NCBI GenBank assembly: GCA_039619475.1
Contig: CM077116.1
Span: forward strand, 9,286,501-9,350,500
Direction: 5' to 3'
Length of the DNA stretch: 64,000 bases
Source: Icerya purchasi
Lineage: Eukaryota; Arthropoda; Insecta; Hemiptera; Monophlebidae
A program made the translations under genes and the position numbers. The notes under the pieces were generated by a model. The model was not told the DNA's origin and made no database searches. It was given only the letters and a program-made list of their open reading frames with translations. This document shows positions 12,575 through 20,769 of this stretch, piece by piece. How positions within the stretch are numbered: the stretch's first letter is position 1; each line of letters starts with the position of its first letter.

Positions 12575-13680
12575 TACCATAGGGGTAATTAAGTAATTTA
12601 AAACTATAGAATTTAAAAGCCGCTCTTTTAAGAATAGGAAAAGTAATGCTTAAGTAAAGTCGTTTAAATATATAGCGTAACGAAAGAAAATAACCAGAAA
12701 TGCTGGCTTGACAAATGAAACATTTTAGTTAGAATTCGAAATTTCGATTTTAAGCCGTTTAAAAATGTATAGCCGGATAAAACAGCTGCGATGAACACTG
12801 TGCCATTAATTTTTAGCGACAATTTCCAATATGGCCGAAATTTTTTTTTTAAAACATTACAGATACATTATCTATAAAATATTATTCATCTATTGTCCGG
12901 CAAGTTCAGGCGGCTATTTGCAATAGCGCGTTTATTTGTAGTATTTCTAAATGATATTATAAAACGTCCAAAAAAAAACAAAAAATATGTAAAAACGAAA
13001 TAAAAATGTTTAATGGAGTAAGAGATTGTGTTCGAATAATGTTTAAAAATTTTCCAACGATAGTTGAAAATATCTGTTCCCTTTATCACATTCTCGACTA
13101 CTTTTACTATTATCATGATGTTTTACTGATTACGTAGTTTATACGTATGCTTATATATCGACTAAAGCAATGCTTGGTGCAACGGATGTTGGTCTTTTTC
13201 CTTATTAACGGTAACAAGATGTTTCGATCGATTTGCTTTTCCCTCTCTTTCAAATTTTTTTTCTTTTGTAAATAATGTCTTGAACGATTATTAACTGTGT
13301 CATACACGATATTGAATTTCAATAAAATTTTATAAGCGCACAAAACCTAAAACTGATTAAATAGTAGAATTTAAGGTTTTCTATTTGTTAAATTAGTACC
13401 GAATCGTGAAAATTAACAAAACTGCTGTAAAAATGCAAATTCCCTATTCGAACAAGTCAAGATATAAAAAGACCCGAGGAATGGTTGTTTCTTAAAATTT
13501 AACGAAAATATTAAAATAAAGCCAACATATTAAAACTTTAATTTATAGGTACCACTCGTAGTTATATAGCACTTTTTTATTTAATTTATTTGTTTAAATC
13601 GATTATTTTTTAAATTAATTACTTTTTTTAATTAATCATTTTTTTAATTAATTATTTTTTAAATTAATCATTTTTTTTGA
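11740..13680. other. Noncoding AT-rich DNA
   Basis: No gene recognised. The stretch contains a (TAA)n microsatellite of about a dozen units at 12,537-12,574 and many short A/T runs. The tail (13,600-13,680) is a run of TTAATTA-type repeats. Confidence 0.6.
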
Positions 13681-13689
13681 GGGGCGCAT

Positions 13690-13800
13690 TAACTTGACCT
13701 AGAAAGAATTTTTCTATATTCTTAATTTACAGAATCGAGATTCGAACCAGGTTTTCTCCGAACGAAATTTGCAGCTGGCTGACGATACTTATGAGGGCTT
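13690..13800 (-). repeat. tRNA-derived SINE family 2, copy at 13.7 kb
   Basis: On the minus strand a good B box, CCTGGTTCGAATCTCG, is followed by ATTCTGTAAATTAAGAATATAG then AAAAATTC. The same order (CCTGGTTCTAATCCCG, ATTTTGTAAATTAAGAATGTGG, AAAAATTCC) appears at 56.4 kb and a shorter version at 58.0 kb. Upstream of the B box, TTTCGTTCGGAGAAAACC aligns loosely with the head of the 56.4-kb copy. The A box is poorly preserved here. Confidence 0.6.
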
Positions 13801-14238
13801 TATAAAACATCAAAAACGAATTAGGTATGAACGCAAATTAACAATAAGGAAATTTGATAAAAGTCGAAAAAATAAACAACATAGGGAAATCACTACGAAG
13901 AAGAAATAAGATCGAAAACAATTTTTATGCGGGTGGGGGGACTGAAATTGAAGAACAAACTAACAACAACGGTTATTTATATAAATAGTACAGAGCGGTA
14001 GGTTTTGCATTAATCAGATAAGAGCAATTATGAAACGTGCCTTCACAGTTGAACACTTTCAGATAAGTGAAAATGGCTACAGTAAATAAATTAAAAATGA
14101 TACGATAGATAAAAGAAAAGTTTTCCGATGACACGATTAGGCCAACAACACTTTCCGTCGAACCATTAACCAGATTTTTTACGAATGAATCTTTTTAATT
14201 ACGAAAACGATTTCTTTTGCAATGAAATCGTGACAATG
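13801..14238. other. Noncoding AT-rich flank of the long inverted repeat
   Basis: No gene or repeat recognised. It includes a short G-run near 13,932. Confidence 0.5.
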
Positions 14239-14251
14239 AAAATAACAAACG
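14239..14251. repeat. 13-bp direct repeat, left (possible target-site duplication)
   Basis: AAAATAACAAACG here recurs exactly at 15,378-15,390, on the other side of the long inverted repeat and its T-tract. A related 12-mer also lies at the outer end of the arms themselves, so the match may come from low-complexity sequence rather than from insertion. Confidence 0.3.
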
Positions 14252-14660
14252 CTAAAATAACAAACTAATACGTAAGTAACAAAATTAATATAAGAATATC
14301 AAACTTGTTATCTTAGGAACGTTTTCGGGCATAACCCATCTTCAGCTAAAATAATCGAACTAAATAAAAAACATAGTGTAACAGTGAACACAATTTAAAA
14401 CTTCACTTTGAAGCTAAAATAAAATTAAATTAAAAATAAATTAAAATGAAAATAACATGAAACATAGCACACATGTGAATTGAACTACAGTCTAACACAT
14501 ATTGAAACTAAAAATTAAATCACAAGTTTAAAAACGGTAATTAATGTGAAATAAAACAAGAAATAAAGTTGAAAAAAATTGAAATAAAAAATGAATGATA
14601 AACATATTTGGAGATTAGATAAGAAATAAATAATAGAACCTGTCTAAGAAGGGCTAGTTT
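14251..14660. repeat. Left arm of a 410-bp inverted repeat
   Basis: The arm starts GCTAAAATAACAAACTAATA and ends TCTAAGAAGGGCTAGTTT. Read base by base it is the exact reverse complement of 14,881-15,290, with no mismatch found by eye across 410 positions. Arms this similar imply recent formation or gene conversion, since the surrounding repeats are visibly diverged. There is no open frame of note. On the minus strand at 14,345-14,320 it carries CTGAAGATGGGTTATGCCC followed by GAAAACG. Confidence 0.9.
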
Positions 14661-14880
14661 AAAATTTTTTTATTAAAGTATTATATTAAAGAGTGGGTTT
14701 TGATTGTGTGGAGTTTGGTCATTTAATATATTGTTTATTACATATACCCAAAATAGTGGTCTAGATATTCATTTGTAGGCATTTTTTATTGAAGTAGATG
14801 TTATTAATAGTTTTTTTCAATTTTAATGTTAAGTAATAATATTTTTGGATATGTATTGCTATATCAGCAGAATTCATTAA
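14661..14880. other. 220-bp spacer of the inverted repeat
   Basis: Unique AT-rich loop sequence with no coding frame and no internal symmetry that I can see. It begins with a T-run and ends CAGCAGAATTCATTAA. Confidence 0.8.
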
Positions 14881-15290
14881 AAACTAGCCCTTCTTAGACA
14901 GGTTCTATTATTTATTTCTTATCTAATCTCCAAATATGTTTATCATTCATTTTTTATTTCAATTTTTTTCAACTTTATTTCTTGTTTTATTTCACATTAA
15001 TTACCGTTTTTAAACTTGTGATTTAATTTTTAGTTTCAATATGTGTTAGACTGTAGTTCAATTCACATGTGTGCTATGTTTCATGTTATTTTCATTTTAA
15101 TTTATTTTTAATTTAATTTTATTTTAGCTTCAAAGTGAAGTTTTAAATTGTGTTCACTGTTACACTATGTTTTTTATTTAGTTCGATTATTTTAGCTGAA
15201 GATGGGTTATGCCCGAAAACGTTCCTAAGATAACAAGTTTGATATTCTTATATTAATTTTGTTACTTACGTATTAGTTTGTTATTTTAGC
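14881..15290. repeat. Right arm of the 410-bp inverted repeat
   Basis: Exact reverse complement of the left arm, ending TTTGTTATTTTAGC. It is followed after five bases by a run of 32 T (15,296-15,327). The plus strand carries CTGAAGATGGGTTATGCCC then GAAAACG at 15,196-15,221. A transcript of either strand across both arms would fold into a hairpin of about 410 bp. Confidence 0.9.
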
Positions 15291-15293
15291 ATT

Positions 15294-15330
<37 letters not shown>

Positions 15331-15377
15331 CTATAGTTACTAACAAACAGGATGACAAAATATTCTTTAATAAAAAA

Positions 15378-15390
15378 AAAATAACAAACG
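15378..15390. repeat. 13-bp direct repeat, right
   Basis: Second copy of AAAATAACAAACG, matching 14,239-14,251. If it is a real target-site duplication, the inserted unit would be 14,252-15,377 and would include the T-tract. Confidence 0.3.
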
Positions 15391-18050
15391 TTTATAAGCG
15401 ACATTTTTCTTTTTTAACTTTAATTTTGGACGCTCAACTACGGACGTTAACCCGGCAGAAGTGTGAAATTTTTGAAGTGTCGATTCGCGGCATACCCGAA
15501 CGGAACACCATTGCCTAACCAAAACTGCGGCATGGTAGCTAACCTAAAAGAACACCTTAAGTGTTTTAGTTCTTGCTTTATTAGAATAAAAGACGTTTTC
15601 GGACATTTTAATTTCTAGTAAATTTAAGAAAAATGCAACAAAAAACCGAAAAATTTTGCAATTAACTGCTAACACGTGGTTTATGACGTTACCACTTCCG
15701 TCAGTATCGGTTTTTGGCTTTTGACCGGGAAAATAGTTCGCCAGACGCAAGCGACAGAGATCGTGGAACTTTTATTAAAGGCGAAATCGAAGGAAAGATT
15801 AAAAAACCTAAAGTAAAATAAAAATCGTAAACGGGGCTAGTGAGCCTGGTAGTCAGTGACTGGCGGAGACAGAAAGAATAGCCGCTGGAGAAACTTTGCG
15901 CCGGAAAAAACGCGCTTTGAAAGAAGCGATTCAGGAAAAGCCTCAATTGCGGAGAGTTGAATTTTTTTATACAAAGGCGAGCTTCTGTTTATTTTCGAAT
16001 ATATTTGGTTGTTGCGAAAATGATAAAATCTGATTCGGTCATCACTGCACTAGTAATATCTAGCCAAGGTGTTGTTTCATCGATCGATTCGGCTCTCCGG
16101 AGAAGTACGCTTCGAAGGGGACGATTTCCAGTTAATGACACGTCACTCGCTTTCCGCGGACACATTGTGACCTTTTCGCGAATTTCCAAAACGCCCACCA
16201 AAAATTTAACTCCGATTACGGGTAATTCTAGTTTTATAGTTTAAACAGTTTGCACGTCGTTGACGAATAAAAGTTTCGGAATGACGCAAGACTTGCACAG
16301 TCCTGAACTGTGTAGGTCTGCAGCGTTCTAGCTATCGAGCAGACGACGTCAGATAAAATTGGAAATTCGTCTTATCTCGGTTATCGGAGGTGGCACACAG
16401 AATGCACACACTGTATGTCGGTTCGGCCGAATGGTAATTGCGTTGTAGCCGAACTGGCCTGCCGATAATATCTGCAAACCGGAAGAAGGGGTTCTCTTAG
16501 AAAATTGAAAAAGATTCTAAGCCAGTTTTTACGATTGAATTTTTCCCGATAGCGACCTACTCCGATTACACGCTTATCTGATATCGGAGAATTTGCACAG
16601 CTGCTGAAATTTATTCATTGAAATTCAAAGTCCCTTCTGAGCGTTTGCTCGTAGACAGCGACGGTCGCGTTCGGCTGCAAGCAGCCGCTGCAACGTTTGC
16701 TCGTACCTTAAATTGTCGCCTGGTTTTGTCGCTCTCCTTCTCGACGACCGGCCATTTCGTTAAAACCGGCGAATGGATGCCGCTCGCTAGAACGACTCGG
16801 CAGCCATTTCCCTAAATCTCTATTGTCGCGGGTCCTGTCTGGGATATTTTTTATTTTACTTTTTCCCGCTTCCTATTTCTATATAATATAATATATATAT
16901 ATATATATATAATATATGTATATACACGTATATTCTTATTTGTTTATTCGGTTTTCCTGGAACGGTGTCCTTATTGGCAGCGCGCAATTCTATTTTTTCG
17001 CCTAAATCGCGGGAATAAATATCTTATTATGTTTATAACGAATTTTTCTTCTGGAACAACAACGTGTTTATCCAAGCCGAGGGACACTCGAATGTTCGCT
17101 CGATTGGCACTCCGTTGTTTGCGCAACGAAATGCAAACTCTCCGAAATCTCCGAATTCACTCTTTGGCGCTGGAAAAATCCAATTTTAGATTCAAAGAGC
17201 GCTCGGCGACAGCTACACTATTCGGCGCGAAACGGGAAATATTTAAATGCGTTACTGTCCAGTTGACGCTCAACTGCGTGATTTCTCTTTTAACTGGCCG
17301 ATGAAAAGCGTCACTGACGCCCGAACGATACCGAATGAATCTGAAGATTGTCGTTTGTTCAGCGTGTCGAGTAGAACGCATGCGCATTTTTCTTTTTTTC
17401 TTTTATTAATCGGAATTTGATTAATACCATCGGCGAATCCGAAGGAGAGGTTGGTTGAAAATATATAGAAATGTCCGCTTTACGGCTGTAATTTGCGCGA
17501 AAAAGTACGTGTTCCACTTCCTGGAACCGGTACGATCATTTTGGAGACGAGCTGTGGATGCCGTACGTCGCCTTACAAATGAGCTTGGAGCAGCGCGAGA
17601 TGTCGAAGGAACCTCCGAATTAACACTTTAAATTTATTCTGCCGGTCCAGGTGGGCGTTTTGGTGAGCGAGGTCACGGATTTGGTCAAGTACAGCGAACT
17701 CGGCTGAACTGCGTTCAATTTGTAAGAAAATAGGCTTTGATTAATTCCGCTCCTTTCTATTCAGCTCGCTGCTAGAATCGAGCGCTGCTGCATCTTAATA
17801 AAAATTTAACCGAGCGTTGAACTTTTTTCTCTTGCCATTATATAGAAGGTTGTTATGTCGTTTTTGTAAAATTTCCTGTTCGACATTTTGTTCGACTGTC
17901 ATCTATTGAAAAATAAAAAAGGGCGACATTTAACTTTTAAAGCGAATGACCGGATACGCATGCCGAATGGGCCCCAAGGCGTTTTCTATTAACGCCGGGG
18001 GGGGGGGGGATTATACTAGTATCAAATAAAAATATTTCGGAGTTATTTGT
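15391..18050. other. Noncoding DNA, CpG-rich in the middle
   Basis: No gene recognised. From about 15.7 to 17.8 kb composition is balanced with frequent CpG. Frames of 65-95 codons on both strands show no known domain and overlap each other. A (TA)n tract lies at about 16,880-16,920 and a G-run of about a dozen at 17,997-18,010. Confidence 0.5.
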
Positions 18051-18103
18051 AACGAAAATCGTTTTTTTTTTTACTGTTTCTTTTTCTTTTTTTTTTTTAA
18101 TAC

Positions 18104-18881
18104 CGATACTTGAAGGTTTACCGTTAAGAATTTAATAAAAATACACTAAAAAGTAAAAAATAATTGTTCGATAAGAAGATACTATACAGTAAAATATATG
18201 TCTTTAGGTAATATGATACTTCTTATACAACATTAATTGGAGTTGCAGTGCACCAAATTAAACAAGATTTAGAAACAATTTAATGAGTACAATAACGTAA
18301 TTTCTCGTTTTCTATAATTTGTGTATTGAAAACCGAATGAATATTTAATGCGGTTTTTAATTATTATTGCAATTTGTGATTTCCGTGACGATTCTAATAT
18401 TATTAACATTGTGTAAGAGTTATCATAGTATCCTCTTTAAGTTTTATATTTTACCGTACAAGATATATATATATATATTAATTACAACGTAATTCTTAGG
18501 CTACCCCCCATTCGAAAAAATGTCCCAATTTTATGTAATGCTAAATGTCCCAAAAAAATGTCCCAGAAAAATGTCCCAATTTTATGTAACGTTTGTTATA
18601 TTTTGTAGGATTTTTGTTATTGTTATTTATAAAATGTCACAATTTTATGTAATGAAATATGTAACGAAAAATGTAACGAAAGAATGTCTTAATTTTATAT
18701 AATGAAAGTTAAATGTTAGAATAGGATTTTTGTGGTTATGTTATTTTCCGTTTTGCGTTGATGCCAGTAAGAATTACGTTGTAAATTTTGATCATTTTAT
18801 ACAAAGTATAGAAGAGAAAGAGACAAAAATAAAAGCAAGAGGGGTCAAGGGGCACAGCCCCTTGCGAGGCCAAAATGGTCG

Positions 18882-18925
<44 letters not shown>

Positions 18926-19095
18926 TATTTTCTTATCGAGTATAAATTTTTCTTTTTAACGTGTTTTTATTAAATTTTTATAGTAATTCTTCAAGTATCG
19001 TCACTTTTATTTTTTTTAAAAAAACATTTCATTTCGAAATTTTTAGCATAATTCTTGAATATTTTGTCTTGCTAAAAATATCCTTTTTTTTTTTT
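18104..19095 (+). mobile_element. Repeat family B, copy 2, with imperfect terminal inverted repeats and a nested insertion
   Basis: The segment 18,104-18,180 (starting CGATACTTGAAG, ending TCGATAAGAAGAT) is the imperfect reverse complement of 18,927-19,000, at roughly three quarters identity by eye, including CGATACTTGAAG, AATTTAATAAAAA, TAAAAAG and TCGATAAGAA. The homology to copy 1 at 5.2 kb runs through 18,165-18,475, breaks at the (TA)n tract, and resumes at about 18,930-19,095. Repeat A copy 2 fills the break. The inverted ends and lack of a frame suggest a MITE-like DNA element. Its exact ends are unclear because homology to copy 1 continues past 19,000. Confidence 0.55.
18472..18918 (+). 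mobile_element. Repeat family A, copy 2 (long form), nested in family B
   Basis: It starts in (TA)n with TTAATTACAACGTAATTCTTAG and ends with CCAAAATGGTCGAATTA plus (TA)n. Inside it has an inverted pair, ACAACGTAATTCTTA near 18,484 and TAAGAATTACGTTGT near 18,768-18,782, and between them tandem variants of AATGTCCCAATTTTATGTAA (near 18,519, 18,570, 18,634 and 18,682). The 3' part contains CAAGGGGC-ACA-GCCCCTTG, a perfect 8-bp stem with a 3-nt loop. This combination of subterminal inverted repeats, central tandem repeats, a 3' stem-loop and flanking microsatellite resembles DINE-1/INE-1 (Helentron-associated) elements. No CTRR terminus was seen. Confidence 0.7.
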
Positions 19096-19109
19096 TTTTT
19101 TATTCGAGA

Positions 19110-19800
19110 CTATATTCACTCGTGTTTTTGTTGGGGTTTTTTTGGGGGGAGGGAGAGTTCGTCATACAGGGACATTCACCTAGAAACGATTCTGTTTTTA
19201 ACGATCTAGGGACCCGATATCGACTCTATGAAAGGTTACGTTCTCCGTTTGATCGTGTCATTTCGAAATGTTCTTATGTAAATTTCGTTTCGTAAAATTA
19301 TAATACATCTTCAGTTACGGAATACAGTTATTCTACACCCCTACAGCAGATCGCCGCTTCTAATTCCTACTATAACCCATGCAACGGAAAATACCGCATT
19401 CCATTGCGGTAACTGTTCGAAATTGCACAGACTTATTATTAGCGGTTCGTGTGAATAAGCCGACTAGTGAAATTCGCGTTAAAGTTGGATAAAGAGCGCG
19501 CTTCACCATTTCTAGAAAAGGAATAAGGTTTGAACGCATTCATTCACGCTGGCGATTGCGGGCAAAATTTTATTATCGTCGACAGCGGGCACAAGAGCGT
19601 ACACAGAAAGATGATACACGACTTTGAAGCGGCAAAACTTGTTGACGAAAGTTCGTCTCCTATTCCTGAAGGACGAATACAGCGTGTATACTGTTTTTTA
19701 ACATTACCACACACTTAACGATACTATTTCTTCCTTGTGAAATTCTTAACCGTGTTCTTCCTAATTTTCGATTTTTTTTTTTATTATTTATTACATCATC
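19110..19800. other. Noncoding DNA
   Basis: No gene recognised. A G-rich stretch lies near 19,132-19,156. The 62-codon frame at 19,530 has no recognisable domain. Confidence 0.5.
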
Positions 19801-19805
19801 ACTAC

Positions 19806-19806
<1 letters not shown>

Positions 19807-19860
<54 letters not shown>
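19807..19860. repeat. (ATT)18 microsatellite
   Basis: Pure trinucleotide run of 54 bp. It reads as poly-asparagine on the minus strand, which is a composition artefact. Confidence 0.95.
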
Positions 19861-19861
<1 letters not shown>

Positions 19862-19934
19862 TTTTTCTTGAGCATTTTCCCGCGAGCGGGGTCTGCTATT
19901 TTTAGTAGATGCGACAAGTGAATGAACCAACCGG

Positions 19935-19980
19935 CCTGTCGCCCGGGCCTGTCGCCCGGGCCTGTCGCCCGGGCCTGACG
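19935..19980. repeat. GC-rich 13-bp tandem repeat, three perfect units
   Basis: CCTGTCGCCCGGG is repeated exactly three times (19,935-19,973) and followed by the partial unit CCTGACG. Each unit contains the palindrome CCCGGG and two CpG. It stands out sharply between two (ATT)n regions. Confidence 0.9.
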
Positions 19981-19982
19981 TT

Positions 19983-20046
19983 GGTTATTATTATTATTAT
20001 TATTACTATTATCATATTAATAATAATAGTAATATTATTATTATTT
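19983..20046. repeat. Imperfect (TTA)n with inverted symmetry
   Basis: TTA repeats switch to AATAATAG and back to ATTATTATT, giving a weak AT-only palindrome. Confidence 0.8.
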
Positions 20047-20424
20047 TTTTGTATCATCCTATCGCATACTTTACGACTAGTTTAAGATGGCGGCATTTTT
20101 ATGTATTACCAAAGCGCCGCCAAGTGAACTTGATTTCTGATGGGGAAAAAACTGACATATAAATTTTATCTATTTTTACTAGACTTTTTTATACTTATTT
20201 TGAAATAGTAGTAAATCAGAATTTAGTTTGGCAAGTAATTAATGTAATGATATTCCCGCAAACTTTATATAACTGAAATGAAAATCGGGTATCGCAGATT
20301 TTAAGGTTAGGTTTAACGTAAGAGAATTTTTAACGTCATTTTTGGTATATAAACGCACGTGTTAAGTAATTACGGAAATTGTTTTTGCCAAAAACTGAGG
20401 TTTATTATTTCAAAAGACTCCGGC

Positions 20425-20764
20425 TTTAAAAGAGCTACGACGGACGACCTTTTGCTACAGTTAGCAACGTCGTGTTGGCGCAGAATGGCGAAATTAAAAA
20501 TATTTCAAAACTGCCAGAAGAAACGAAAGACTTCCTTTTATGTTTACAGGTGGTTTCATCATCTGCGGCAGCAAAGAAAACTCCGAATTCCGCTGAAATT
20601 AAAACGGAAGTACTAAATTCGAATGGAACTTTTTTTTTTCAAAGACTGGATCGGGGGTTAATAATTCTGTTCCAAAAATTTCATGTTATTCAGTTGAAAA
20701 TTTATCAGTGAAAGAAGTAGCAGATAGAAATAAGAGTAATTGTCCGGACCGCGTAAGAAGATGA
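20425..20764 (+). pseudogene. Possible frameshifted coding remnant
   Basis: A frame open from about 20,425 gives SYDGRPFATVSNVVLAQNGE and ISKLPEETKDFLLCLQ, then AAAKKTPNSAEIKTEVLNSN. It runs into a T10 homopolymer at about 20,629-20,639. Shifting frame there restores a good-looking continuation, GVNNSVPKISCYSVENLSVK then EVADRNKSNCPDRVRR, ending in TGA at 20,762. The amino-acid composition is ordinary rather than low-complexity. I do not recognise a family. It may be a decayed transposon or host exon, or chance. Confidence 0.3.
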
Positions 20765-20769
20765 CGAAT

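Noticed and set aside
19660..19917. Poly-asparagine protein on the minus strand
   Set aside because: Produced by the (ATT)18 microsatellite read in one frame.
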